A DNA stretch of 64,000 nucleotides. It comes from Cyanobium sp. CZS48M. Lineage in GTDB: Bacteria > Cyanobacteriota > Cyanobacteriia > PCC-6307 > Cyanobiaceae. The notes under the pieces are model-generated. The model was not told the origin of the DNA. It made no database searches and saw nothing but the letters and a program-made list of their open reading frames with translations. Of this stretch, positions 7,804 to 16,183 are shown in pieces. The position numbers and the translations under genes are program-made. The DNA lies in NCBI GenBank assembly GCA_030373145.1, contig JAUCZK010000007.1, forward strand, positions 1 to 64,000. Direction: 5' to 3'. Numbering within the stretch: position 1 is the stretch's first letter; every line of letters begins with the position of its first letter.

Positions 7804-9051
7804 ATGACCGACCTGGCCCGCTACGCCGCCGACCACGGCATCCGCCACTTCCTTTTCTCCTTCTCCGATCTGTTCGGGGTGCAGCGGGCCAAGCTGGTGC
7901 CCGCCAGCGCCGCCGATCAGCTGGCCCGCAATGGCGCCGGCTTCGCGGGCTTCGCCGCCTGGCTGGCGATGACCCCGGCCGATCCCGATGTGCTCGGCAT
8001 GCCCGATCCCGCCAGCCTGGCGGTGCTGCCCTGGCAGCGCAACGTGGCCTGGGTGGCCACCGATCTGCAGGTGGAGGGCCGGCCGCTGGAGCAGTCACCG
8101 CGCTGGGTGCTGCGCCGCCAGCTGGAACGGGCAACGCAGCTGGGCTACAGCTTCCGCACAGGGGTGGAAGCCGAGTTCTTTCTGCTGCAGCCCGGCGGCA
8201 CGGCGATCGCCGATGGCCGCGACACCCAGGTCAAACCCTGCTACGACCAGCTGGCGCTGATGCGCCAGTTCGAGCTGATCGGCGGCCTGCTCGAAGCGAT
8301 GGAGGAGCTGGGCTGGGGGCCCTACCAGGCCGATCACGAGGATGCCAACGGCCAGTTCGAGATCAACTGGACCTTCGCCGATGCCCTGGTGACCGCCGAC
8401 CGCCACGCCCTCTTCCGGGTGATGGCCCAGTCGATGGCGGAACCGCTGGGCGCTCGGGTGAGCTTCGGGCCCAAACCCTTCCCCCAGCTCACCGGCAGCG
8501 GCGCCCACCTGCACCATTCCCTCTGGGACGCCTCGGGCCGCAACCTCTTCCATGACCCCCGCGGCGCGCTGGGCCTCTCGCCGCTGGCCTATCACTTCCT
8601 CGGCGGACTGCTGGCCCATGCCCCGGCCCTCTGCGCCCTCACCAATCCCACCGCCGAGAGCTACGCCCGCCTCGGCGGCCAGACCACCAACTCCGGCGCC
8701 ACCTGGTCACCGGGCTGGATCAGCTACGGCGGCAACAACCGCAGCCACATGGTGCGCATCCCCGACGACCAGCGACTGGAGCTGCGCCTCGCCGACAGCG
8801 CCGCCAACCCTTACCTGCTGCCGGCGGCGGTGCTGGCCGCCGGCCTCGACGGCCTCGAGCGCCAGCTTGACCCCGGCCCCCGCAACGACGCCAACCTCTA
8901 CACCGACCCGCCGGCCCCGGGCACGGCGGCCTCCCTGCCCACCAGCCTCGACGAGGCCCTGGCCGCCTTCGCCACCGACACGGTGCTGCGCAACGCCCTG
9001 GGCGAACCCTTCTGCCAGGCCTACGAGAGCCTCAGGCGCCAGCACAGCTAG
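7804..9051 (+). CDS. Type III glutamine synthetase-like ATP-dependent amide ligase (GlnT type)
   Basis: 415 residues, GS catalytic fold. Visible are the metal-binding Glu motif GVEAEFFLL (about 122-130), NGQFEIN, the GSGAHLHHSLWD block and the ATP/substrate loop NRSHMVRIP with downstream Arg. The family joins glutamate to ammonia or to an amine (methylamine, putrescine, other amines), so the true amine substrate is open. It is shorter than classical GlnA (about 470) and lacks the adenylylation-type C-terminal region. It is third in the operon with the desaturase and MetX-like gene. The context suggests a ligase for an unusual metabolite rather than housekeeping nitrogen assimilation. That is inference. 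Confidence 0.85.
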   Translation: MTDLARYAADHGIRHFLFSFSDLFGVQRAKLVPASAADQLARNGAGFAGFAAWLAMTPADPDVLGMPDPASLAVLPWQRNVAWVATDLQVEGRPLEQSPRWVLRRQLERATQLGYSFRTGVEAEFFLLQPGGTAIADGRDTQVKPCYDQLALMRQFELIGGLLEAMEELGWGPYQADHEDANGQFEINWTFADALVTADRHALFRVMAQSMAEPLGARVSFGPKPFPQLTGSGAHLHHSLWDASGRNLFHDPRGALGLSPLAYHFLGGLLAHAPALCALTNPTAESYARLGGQTTNSGATWSPGWISYGGNNRSHMVRIPDDQRLELRLADSAANPYLLPAAVLAAGLDGLERQLDPGPRNDANLYTDPPAPGTAASLPTSLDEALAAFATDTVLRNALGEPFCQAYESLRRQHS

Positions 9052-9180
9052 AGGTTGCCCTCAGACGGGTCCGCTGCGGTCCTGCCAGTCGGCTTAGCTG
9101 TATCACTTTGTCCGACTCCCGCACCAGCTTGGGTTCTGCTTGGCGTGAGCCGTGCGGGTGAACGCGGCCAGCGGCGACGG

Positions 9181-9906
9181 TCAGGCCGAATCGAAGGCGT
9201 CCCTGAGCACGCCTGCCAGATCGCTCAGCAGCTGATCACTCCTGCCGACAAAGGACGAGCCGTGCATGACGGCCAGGGCCTCCGGCCTGAGCCCAGCCAG
9301 TGCCTGCAGCACAGATTCCGTATGCCTGGTGTAGGGCATGTAGGACGCCAGTGGACCTTGCTGCATCTGCTCCATGCCCTGAAGTGTTGGCCCGATCAGG
9401 TCGGAGGAGGTGAGCGGAGCCACATCCCCAAAGTGATGGAACAGATCAGAGCAGAACAAGGTTTTGTTCGTCTCTTCGAACAGCAAACCGGCGTCCCAGC
9501 CGTGCGGCAGGTGCGGGGAAGGGTAGAAGCGGTAGCGATATCGACCTGTGCTCAGCACATCATCAGGAAGCATGCCCCGGGCAGGTCGTATCGAAAAGTC
9601 GTCGACACTCACGAGTTTGCCCACGAGCGTACAGACAGGCTGGGCCTCAGGTGCCAGCTCCAGCCAACGGTTGAGGCCGCCGATCTCATCGGATTCGAAA
9701 TGGCTCCAGGCGATGTACTGAAGCTTGGCGGGATCCATCAAGGTGGCCACCGCATCCCGCAGGGCCGGGAACATCCCCTTCAAGCCCGCGTGGAACAGCA
9801 ATGGCTGCTCATCGCGCACCAGGAAGTGGTTGAACTGCATGTCGAAGTCCGGAACATAAATCGAAAGCCGAAACAGGTCTGGAGCAATTTCCGTGATTGT
9901 GGTCAT
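9181..9906 (-). CDS. MBL-fold, ODP-like di-iron protein
   Basis: 241 residues with the metal motif HFESDE (His69, Glu71, Asp73), which is the H-x-E-x-D form typical of flavodiiron (oxygen-binding di-iron) domains rather than the HxHxDH of lactamases. SPHLPHGWD, FCSDLFHHFGD and MHGSSF supply further ligands. There is no flavodoxin domain, so it is a stand-alone di-iron lactamase-like domain. Such proteins may sense or reduce O2/NO, but no partner is adjacent. It lies convergent to the glutamine-synthetase-like operon, and the next minus-strand gene upstream is 307 bp away. Role not assigned. Confidence 0.75.
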   Translation of the reverse strand: MTTITEIAPDLFRLSIYVPDFDMQFNHFLVRDEQPLLFHAGLKGMFPALRDAVATLMDPAKLQYIAWSHFESDEIGGLNRWLELAPEAQPVCTLVGKLVSVDDFSIRPARGMLPDDVLSTGRYRYRFYPSPHLPHGWDAGLLFEETNKTLFCSDLFHHFGDVAPLTSSDLIGPTLQGMEQMQQGPLASYMPYTRHTESVLQALAGLRPEALAVMHGSSFVGRSDQLLSDLAGVLRDAFDSA

Positions 9907-10213
9907 GGCTCGAGAATGCCAGTAAAAACCGCCGGTAAAAAGTTGGCTGAGGCCTCGCCCTTGAAAGAGCCCAATCCTGATCTTCAGGCTAGACCCAAGA
10001 GAAGCTCATGCCCGCTGATTGTGATCAACGGGCATGAGACTCAGAGCCTGAGTGGCACGCAAGGCCTGCCCGGGGTGCAGCCTCCGCCAACACGAGCAAT
10101 CCTGAACTTGCCGAGAAGTGGAGCGGAGGACAGGTCTGCAGATTCCCCGGGCAGCTCACCGGGCAGCACCGAGAAGGTGGCTGCCGCAGTGACCGCTCGC
10201 TGGCAGCCAGCGG
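9907..10213. other. Intergenic region with two hairpins
   Basis: 307 bp between the lipase (upstream on the minus strand) and the MBL gene. No gene is seen. It contains the strong lipase 3' hairpin and a second 10-bp hairpin, listed separately, and presumably the MBL-gene promoter. Confidence 0.5.
10005..10038. terminator. 10-bp hairpin in intergenic region
   Basis: CTCATGCCCG (10005-10014) pairs perfectly with CGGGCATGAG (10029-10038) around a 14-nt loop. No run of T follows on either strand, so a terminator role is plausible but not shown; it could also be an operator or the leader of the MBL gene, which starts 99 bp away. Confidence 0.4.
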
Positions 10214-10225
10214 TCACTGCGGCAG
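10181..10225 (-). terminator. 17-bp hairpin over the lipase stop codon
   Basis: CTGCCGCAGTGACCGCT (10181-10197) is perfectly complementary to 10209-10225, with an 11-nt loop. The lipase stop (10214-10216) lies inside the arm, so the last codons form half of the stem. There is no clear U-tract. It probably ends or protects the lipase transcript. Confidence 0.55.
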
Positions 10226-11380
10226 CAGCGCGGGGATGACGAGGGGCTGTTCCTGTTCCTGATCCACCGCCAGGCGATAGGCGCTGATGAAGTGGTTCGG
10301 GCCGATGTCTCCGGAAGCGCTCGTGAAGCCCCAGGGCTCACCAAGGTGCACGTAGATGATGTCCCTCGTTCTGGTCGGTGGCAGGGTGGGCACCAGGTCG
10401 GCCTGGTTCACGATGCGGTAGCTGTTGGGCACGAGCCGGCTGAAGGCTTCGGCGAAGGCAGGATTGCCCAGCCGCGGTCCGGCATAGGTATAGAGCCTCA
10501 GATTGTCGCGGAAGATGGGGATTTTCTGGGCGATGTCGAGGGCGGCCAGGCTGGCCAGAGGTGAACCAAGACTGTGGCCGGAAATGAACAACGGCTTGGT
10601 CGGATCGAGGTGTCGCGCGGCGTCGATCACGGGCCGGGACAGACGGGCATAGATGCTGGCGAATCCATCGTGGATGGAGCCGGCAAACTCAAGCTCGGGC
10701 ACCTCCCGGGCGACCACCTGATTGGCGCGGAGGGTCTGGAACCATTCATATCCCCGCTGCGTTCCCCGCAGAACCAGCAGGTGATGGCTGGGGCCGCTCA
10801 GCACGAAGCCCCAGTACACAGGAAAGCTCCAACGGATGACCATGGCCGGGCCGGCCCGGCCGGCAAAGCCGGTGATCAACCTGCTGAGGCGATGGCTCCC
10901 TGCCAGAAGCGGATCGCGCCCACTCCTTTGATCGAGATCAATGCGCTGCTCGGCATTCACCGTTTCTGGCCCCTTGATGGAGGCAACCTGCGTGTAGCCA
11001 GAAAACCGGTCGCTATAGGTGGGCAGTCCCCGGATGGAGCCATCAAACGAAAGATTGAACTTCCCCGTGAGGTACTGTTCGGTTGCCAGCCGGCTGGCCT
11101 GGATCAACGTCTTCGAGATGGATCGATCGTAGGGGAGGTTGGGGGCTTGAAGATTCAGCCCCGCAAGGATCCGTTCCACTTCGGCCGTGGCTTCCTTGTC
11201 ACCTTCGATCGCATTCGTCACGGCTCGGTTCACCACATCCGGACTGTTGAGGAGCTGATCAGTGAGATCTGCCTGCTCGTAGTGGAAGGACCGGCGGCGC
11301 AGGAATTCGCTCACGCCGGAGGCTGCTCCGGTGATGGCTAGCCCAGCCAGGAGCACTCGCCGTCGGCTCCACTCAGCCAT
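10214..11380 (-). CDS. Class 3-type lipase with N-terminal signal
   Basis: 388 residues. The N-terminus has SRRR followed by a hydrophobic stretch (VLLAGLAITGAASG), a likely Sec or Tat signal. The nucleophile elbow is FISGHSLGSP (Ser270), with the usual later Asp (NQADLVPTLPP, about 328) and His (GPNHF, about 363), giving the lipase_3 triad. It probably hydrolyses acyl esters outside the cytoplasmic membrane; the substrate is unknown. The start overlaps the end of the upstream membrane-protein gene by 8 nt, so the two are likely co-transcribed. The 3' end forms a perfect hairpin. Confidence 0.85.
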   Translation of the reverse strand: MAEWSRRRVLLAGLAITGAASGVSEFLRRRSFHYEQADLTDQLLNSPDVVNRAVTNAIEGDKEATAEVERILAGLNLQAPNLPYDRSISKTLIQASRLATEQYLTGKFNLSFDGSIRGLPTYSDRFSGYTQVASIKGPETVNAEQRIDLDQRSGRDPLLAGSHRLSRLITGFAGRAGPAMVIRWSFPVYWGFVLSGPSHHLLVLRGTQRGYEWFQTLRANQVVAREVPELEFAGSIHDGFASIYARLSRPVIDAARHLDPTKPLFISGHSLGSPLASLAALDIAQKIPIFRDNLRLYTYAGPRLGNPAFAEAFSRLVPNSYRIVNQADLVPTLPPTRTRDIIYVHLGEPWGFTSASGDIGPNHFISAYRLAVDQEQEQPLVIPALLPQ

Positions 11381-11849
11381 GGTTCAGACCGGCATCCTGC
11401 CGGCGAAAACGACGCAGAAATCCGTTCATGAAGAACTGGTTGGCCCCGGCCCCCAGAGTCCAGCCACCGCTCATCAGGGCGGCGGAAAGGGCGTAGTGAT
11501 CAATCATCGGAAGCCAGGCACCCAGGAAAACAAGCGTCGTCCAGGCGAGAATCGCAACCGCACAGGCACCCAGACCATTCATGACCCACCCCCCGATCGC
11601 GATGGGATTGGCGGTGAGGCTGAATTGCCAGTTTCGGGCGATGTCCCACAGCAGCTTCATCAAAAGAACCACCGCGATCACCAGGACCGGCGTGAGGAAG
11701 GCAGGAAACATCCCCACAATCGCCAGACCGATCGCGTAATCCACCACCATTCCCTGGGCGCAGTGATAGCGGCGCGCCAGGCCTGCGGCGTCGGGAGTCC
11801 AGGAACTGGACTCTGGAGTGGCGGGGGGCATCGACGGGATGGGGGGCAT
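11373..11849 (-). CDS. Integral membrane protein of unknown function
   Basis: 158 residues with a polar, proline-rich N-terminus, then three or four hydrophobic segments (about 38-66, 84-112 and 116-135), including MVVDYAIGLAIVGMFPAF and ACAVAILAWTTLVFLGAWLP. It ends in a basic tail (RRFRRQD). I do not recognise a family. It overlaps the lipase by 8 nt and precedes it, so it may anchor, export or regulate that enzyme; this is context-based only. Confidence 0.65.
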   Translation of the reverse strand: MPPIPSMPPATPESSSWTPDAAGLARRYHCAQGMVVDYAIGLAIVGMFPAFLTPVLVIAVVLLMKLLWDIARNWQFSLTANPIAIGGWVMNGLGACAVAILAWTTLVFLGAWLPMIDHYALSAALMSGGWTLGAGANQFFMNGFLRRFRRQDAGLNHG

Positions 11850-11938
11850 GGTGTGAGGGGATCAGGCCCAAGCAGGAGATCCAGGCGAGTGCGCAGGATG
11901 CTGGCGGTGGAGGGATGACGCAAGCCCGAATACCACAA

Positions 11939-12034
11939 CTACAACGCCCTTTTTGCGCTCTGATCCACCACCTCCAGCACGCCGCGCACCATGTTCATGC
12001 CGCAGTGGAAGGGATAGACGCCAGCCTCGGTGGG
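11939..12034 (-). pseudogene. Cupredoxin-domain C-terminal fragment
   Basis: The minus strand encodes PTEAGVYPFHCGMNMVRGVL followed by EVVDQSAKRAL and a stop. The HCGMNM block is the type-1 copper site (Cys, Met and His ligands) found near the C-terminus of cupredoxin-like domains that accompany copper/heavy-metal systems. No upstream part of the domain or start is in frame, so this is a leftover of a larger gene. The rest of the 422-bp gap (11850-12271) holds no gene I can support. Confidence 0.6.
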
Positions 12035-12271
12035 CGGCCTTGAGCGCCTCCCGCATGTCCTTATAAAAATTGCGCAGATCCGCAAAATGGATCAGCTTGT
12101 GCACCAACGGGAAGCGAGAAGCGCCTGTCTTGCTGATATCGGCAGACTTGGGGATGGCTCCTGCTTCGCGGCAACGGCCTGCAGTGGCCATGGGGCGCTG
12201 GCGCAAAACCAAGATTAGGGTTGGAGGGGAGATGCGGCCGGTCCGGCGGGGCCTGAACTGCAGAGAAGTCG

Positions 12272-12607
12272 ATGACAGCCCCCGCGGAAACTCTCCTGGC
12301 CGTGATCACCACGGTGGCCAACACCGGCGACGCCCGGCGACTGGCGCGGCAGGTGGTGAGGGCCGGGCTGGCGGCCTGCGCCCAGCTGGAGACGATCGAG
12401 AGCGTCTACCTCTGGAAGGGGGAGCTGGTGGAGGAGCCGGAGATCCGGATCAGCTTCAAGACCACCATCCAGCGCCGGCAGGCGCTGATGGAGCTGATTC
12501 GGGAAGCCCATCCCTATGAGATCCCGGCGATCCTGGCCGTGCCCCTGTCAGAGGTTGATCCCGCCTACCGGCGCTGGGTGATCGAGCAGACGCAGCCCAA
12601 GGCCTGA
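12272..12607 (+). CDS. cutA: CutA divalent-cation tolerance family protein
   Basis: 111 residues, the normal CutA length. Landmarks: VITTVANTGDARRLARQVV, the conserved AACAQ, the YLWKGELVEEPE hairpin, and EIPAILAVPLSEVDPAYRRWV. CutA is a very stable PII-like trimer in the cytoplasm. It was named for copper tolerance in E. coli, but its biochemical role is unsettled. It sits just upstream of a methyltransferase gene on the same strand. Confidence 0.95.
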   Translation: MTAPAETLLAVITTVANTGDARRLARQVVRAGLAACAQLETIESVYLWKGELVEEPEIRISFKTTIQRRQALMELIREAHPYEIPAILAVPLSEVDPAYRRWVIEQTQPKA

Positions 12608-12653
12608 GCCGGGGGCGCCAGGATGGCAGCCTCGCCTTGAGTCCAGCGCCGCG

Positions 12654-13637
12654 ATGAACACCAGCGCCATCCACTCCAGCCCGGTGATCGGCGCGTCGAC
12701 ACCGCCGCCCTGGGTGGATGCGCGCACGCCCCTGGGGCGGCTGATCGCTGGGGTGCTGGCGGTGGAGCCCGTGCGGCAGCTGCTGTTCCTGCAGGCCCGG
12801 CGGATGATGATCCGCACGGCCGAGGGCCGGGGCATCCCCTGGCGCCAGCGCCGCGAGCAGCTGCGGCAGCAGGCGGAACCATTGCTCGCCAGCAGCACCG
12901 AGGCGGCCGTGGTCGTCCCGCCCTATTACCGGGCCCGCTTCCACGCCTATGCCCAGGGCAATCTCTGCTGGGAGGCCGCCTGTGAGGCAGAGCAGGCCAC
13001 CGATTCGGTGGCCCTGCGCGTGTGGAAAGAGGAGAAGCAACTCAGCCCCGAAGCCGCCCAGCAGCGTATGCGCGACGGCATCTACGCCGCGATCGAACCC
13101 AGCTTCAGCGGCCCGGTGCGCAACGTCCTCGACATCGGCTGTTCGGTGGGGGTGGGCACCCTGGCCCTGGCCGACTGGCTGGAGCAGCACGGCCACAGCG
13201 ACGCGCGCGTGAGCGGCCTCGATCTCTCCCCGCAGATGCTGGCGGTGGCGCGGGTGCGCGATGCCGGCGGCCGCATCAAGGCCTGGCACCACGGCGCCGC
13301 CGAAGCCACCGGCCTGCCGGCGGCCAGCCTTGATCTGATCACCGCCCAGTTCCTCTGCCATGAACTGCCGGGCGACGCCAGCCGCGCCGTGCTCAGGGAA
13401 GCGGCGCGGCTGCTGCGGCCCCGGGGGGTGCTGGCCCTGGTGGATCAGGACCCCGAGGCGGCGGTGATCCGCGCCATGCCGCCGGCCCTGGCCACCCTGC
13501 TCAAGGCCACAGAGCCCTACCTCGAGGACTACTTCCGTCTGGATCTGCCTGCCGCCCTGGCCGAGGCAGGCTTCACCGCCATCCGCCGGGTGGCCTCCGA
13601 CCACCGCCACCGGGTGCTGGTGGTCACCCGAGCGTGA
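12654..13637 (+). CDS. SAM-dependent methyltransferase, class I
   Basis: 327 residues. An N-terminal helical region of about 150 residues precedes a Rossmann methyltransferase with motif I LDIGCSVGVGTLALA (about 159-173), an acidic residue after strand 2 (GLDLSPQML) and the LLRPRGVLALVDQDP block. The substrate is unknown. The stop overlaps the GTG start of moaD (GTGA, 13634-13637), so it is coupled to the molybdopterin synthase genes, though nothing in the sequence ties it to cofactor synthesis. Confidence 0.8.
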   Translation: MNTSAIHSSPVIGASTPPPWVDARTPLGRLIAGVLAVEPVRQLLFLQARRMMIRTAEGRGIPWRQRREQLRQQAEPLLASSTEAAVVVPPYYRARFHAYAQGNLCWEAACEAEQATDSVALRVWKEEKQLSPEAAQQRMRDGIYAAIEPSFSGPVRNVLDIGCSVGVGTLALADWLEQHGHSDARVSGLDLSPQMLAVARVRDAGGRIKAWHHGAAEATGLPAASLDLITAQFLCHELPGDASRAVLREAARLLRPRGVLALVDQDPEAAVIRAMPPALATLLKATEPYLEDYFRLDLPAALAEAGFTAIRRVASDHRHRVLVVTRA

Positions 13638-13873
13638 TCCACGTGCGCCTGTTCGCCGGCCTGCGCGAGCAGGCGGGCTGGGGGGAACGCAGCCTCGCCA
13701 TCAGCGCACAGTCTTGGCCCACCACCCCGGCCAGCCTCTGGCGCCAGCTGGGTCTGGGGGAGGCCGTCCCGCCTCAGGTGCGGGTGGCCGTGAACCAGGC
13801 TTTCGCCGCCCTCGATCAACCGCTGCAGCCCGGAGACGAAGTGGCCTTTCTGCCCCCGATCAGTGGCGGCTGA
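13634..13873 (+). CDS. moaD: Molybdopterin synthase small subunit MoaD
   Basis: 79 residues, ubiquitin-like, ending in the required Gly-Gly (FLPPISGG) that carries the thiocarboxylate sulfur donated to cyclic pyranopterin. GTG start, overlapping the upstream methyltransferase by 4 nt, and overlapping the start region of moaE, so the two synthase subunits are translationally coupled. Confidence 0.93.
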   Translation: MIHVRLFAGLREQAGWGERSLAISAQSWPTTPASLWRQLGLGEAVPPQVRVAVNQAFAALDQPLQPGDEVAFLPPISGG

Positions 13874-14345
13874 GCTGATGGCTGAAGCCCATCGACCGGG
13901 CCTGGTGCTTCGGCTCCACCCCGAGGCCTTCGAGCCGCTGGTCGCCCTGGCGGAATGGCAGCAACAGCTCACGGCCGGCGGCAGCGAAGCGCCGGCGGCG
14001 GAAGCCCATTTCATCGGCCGGGTGCGCGGCCGCAGCGCCAGCGGCGCGGCGCTCGAGGCCCTGGAGCTGGAGCACTACCCCGGCATGACCGAAGCCCAGA
14101 TCGAGCGGATCGCCGCCACCATCAGCCGCCGCCATGGCCTGCTGGCCCTGCGGGTGGATCACCGGGTGGGGCGGGTGCTGCCGGGGGAGGCGATCGTGCT
14201 GGTGGCGGTGGCGGCCGATCGCCGCGGCCCGGCCCAGCGCGGCGGCCAGGAGCTGCTCGAAGCCCTCAAGCACGACGCCCCCTTCTGGAAGCGTGAGTGG
14301 AGCGACGGCGTGGGCCGCTGGGTGGAGGGCAACACCGCCTACTGA
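13863..14345 (+). CDS. moaE: Molybdopterin synthase catalytic subunit MoaE
   Basis: About 160 residues. The family block HFIGRVRGRSASGAALEALELEHYPGM appears at 49-75 (in part), followed by RHGLLALRVDHRVGRVLPGE and the C-terminal LKHDAPFWKREW with the catalytic Lys. With MoaD it converts precursor Z to molybdopterin in the cytoplasm. The GTG at 13863 lies inside moaD; ATG at 13878 (MAEAHRP) just after the moaD stop is an equally good start. Confidence 0.93.
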   Translation: MAAELMAEAHRPGLVLRLHPEAFEPLVALAEWQQQLTAGGSEAPAAEAHFIGRVRGRSASGAALEALELEHYPGMTEAQIERIAATISRRHGLLALRVDHRVGRVLPGEAIVLVAVAADRRGPAQRGGQELLEALKHDAPFWKREWSDGVGRWVEGNTAY

Positions 14346-14388
14346 ACAGCCGCTGAACCACCGGGACCAGTGCGCCCAGGGGCGGCCC

Positions 14389-15642
14389 TCAGAAGATCGG
14401 CAGCCGCAGCAGCTGCGCCCACAGCTCCGTGCCCGCCGCCAGGGTGCCCAGCTCCGCAGGAATCTCCAGCAGCAGGTCGGCCCTCTGCAGCGAACCGATG
14501 CGCGAGGAGGCCTGGCTGCCTTCCACCAAGGCCAGCAGCTCCCCTTCGGCTCCCACCTGCAGACGGGCGCGGGCCAGCTCGGGGCGGCCGGCACCACGCC
14601 GGAGCTCGGCCGCCAGGCGCACCTTCAGCCGCGGCAGCGGCTCCACCGGCGCCCCCTCCAGCCGCTGCAGCGCCGGCACCAGCAGCTGCAGGGCGGTGAT
14701 CGCCGCCGCCACCGGATTGCCCGGCAGCCCGAAGAACGGCGTGCCCAGCAGCTCGCCGAAGGCGAAGGGCCTCCCGGGCTTGAGGAACAGCTTCCAGAAG
14801 GCCACCGATCCCAGCTCCGCCAGCAGCGGCCGGATCCAGTCGCTGTCGCCCGCCGACACCCCGCCGGTGCTCACCACCAGATCACAGCCGGCCGCCAGCT
14901 CCAGCAGGGCCGAGCGCAGGGCGGCGGGCTGATCTCCCACCACCCGCCGCTCACTCACCACCATCCCCAGCCGCTGCAGCAGCGCCACCAGCAACGTGCC
15001 GTTGCTCTCCCAGATCTGCCCCGGAGCTCGGACGCTGCCCGCCGGCACCAGTTCATCGCCGCTGATCAGCAGCCCCAGCCGCGGCCGCGGCCGCAGGGCC
15101 AGCTCCGCCACGCCACAGCTGGCCAGTCGTCCCAGCAGCGCCGGACCCAGGCGCACGCCGGCCGCCAGCAGCTCCTGGCCGGCGGTGGCCTCCTCATCGG
15201 CGGCGCGGATCCAGGGGTTCGCCCCCGCCTCGCGCACCAGGCTGAGGCGCTCGCCCTCCACAGCCACCAGCTCCTGGGGCAGCACCCGGGTGGCCCCCTC
15301 CGGCAGCGGCGCACCGGTGAGGATTCGGATCGCTTCGCCGTCCGCCAGCGGCCTGGGGTAGGGAGCGCCGGGGGCCGAGCGGCCCAGCAGCGGCCACGAG
15401 TGTCCCACCTGCGGGACACTCGCCGCCGCCAGGGCATAGCCATCCATGATTGAGGCGCGGAAACCCGGCACCGCCTCACTGGCCAGCAGCGACTCGGCAC
15501 TCACCCGGCCCAGGGCCTGCTCCAGCGGCAGCACCTCGCGGCCGGCCAGGGGCGTGAGGGCGGCCAGCACCTGGCGGCGGGCCTCCTCCAGGGGCAGGCC
15601 TTCGCGGGGATAGGGCTCGAACGATGCAGCGCTGGTGCTCAT
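14389..15642 (-). CDS. moeA: Molybdopterin molybdenumtransferase MoeA
   Basis: 417 residues. Contains PGFRASIMDGYAL (61-73), ILTGAPLPEGA, STGGVSAGDSDW and FGLPGNPVAA, all diagnostic for MoeA, which inserts molybdate into adenylated molybdopterin. It is convergent to moaE and follows moaC on the same strand with a 13-nt gap. The moaA, moaB/mog and mobA functions are not in the window. Confidence 0.95.
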   Translation of the reverse strand: MSTSAASFEPYPREGLPLEEARRQVLAALTPLAGREVLPLEQALGRVSAESLLASEAVPGFRASIMDGYALAAASVPQVGHSWPLLGRSAPGAPYPRPLADGEAIRILTGAPLPEGATRVLPQELVAVEGERLSLVREAGANPWIRAADEEATAGQELLAAGVRLGPALLGRLASCGVAELALRPRPRLGLLISGDELVPAGSVRAPGQIWESNGTLLVALLQRLGMVVSERRVVGDQPAALRSALLELAAGCDLVVSTGGVSAGDSDWIRPLLAELGSVAFWKLFLKPGRPFAFGELLGTPFFGLPGNPVAAAITALQLLVPALQRLEGAPVEPLPRLKVRLAAELRRGAGRPELARARLQVGAEGELLALVEGSQASSRIGSLQRADLLLEIPAELGTLAAGTELWAQLLRLPIF

Positions 15643-15655
15643 CGGAAGCTCCGGC

Positions 15656-16171
15656 TCAGGAGGACACGGCGACAGGACGGCTCCAGGCGCCGTGGCGTCC
15701 CCCCGTCTTGCTCAGCAGCCGCACCGGGCCGATGGTCATGGCCGGATCGGCGGATTTGAGCATGTCGTAAAGGGTGAGCAGGCCCACCTGAACGGCGGTG
15801 AGCGCCTCCATCTCCACCCCCGTGGGCGCGGTGGTGCGGGCGGCCGCCTCAAGGCGCAGGCCGCGGCCATCGGCGCTGGGCTCGATGCGCACCTCCAGGC
15901 CCGTGAGCGCGATCGGGTGGCAGAGGGGGATCAGCTCCCAGGTGCGCTTGGCCCCCTGGATCGCCGCCACCCGCGCCACCGCCAGCACATCGCCTTTGGG
16001 GGCCCGGCCTTCCAGCACCAGGGCCAGCACCGCCGCCTCCATGCTGAGGAAACCCTCGGCCACGGCGCGACGATCGCTGGCGGGGCGATCGCCCACCTCC
16101 ACCATGTGCACCTCACCGCTGGCGTTGAGGTGGCTGAGCCGGCCCGGGGCTGAATCCATGCCGGCGATCAT
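15656..16171 (-). CDS. moaC: Cyclic pyranopterin monophosphate synthase MoaC
   Basis: 171 residues. Landmarks: [42 protein letters not shown] and [20 protein letters not shown], with the conserved Lys and His residues of the active site. It catalyses the second step of cyclic pyranopterin monophosphate synthesis after MoaA. MDSAPGRL at 16159 is an alternative start. The gene lies 13 nt after a DM13 protein gene on the same strand. Confidence 0.95.
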   Translation of the reverse strand: MIAGMDSAPGRLSHLNASGEVHMVEVGDRPASDRRAVAEGFLSMEAAVLALVLEGRAPKGDVLAVARVAAIQGAKRTWELIPLCHPIALTGLEVRIEPSADGRGLRLEAAARTTAPTGVEMEALTAVQVGLLTLYDMLKSADPAMTIGPVRLLSKTGGRHGAWSRPVAVSS

Positions 16172-16183
16172 GGCGGGTCGGGA

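Noticed and set aside
12070-12519. A plus-strand 149-residue frame across the cutA start
   Set aside because: Off-frame to cutA and without recognisable features; CutA in the other frame is clear.
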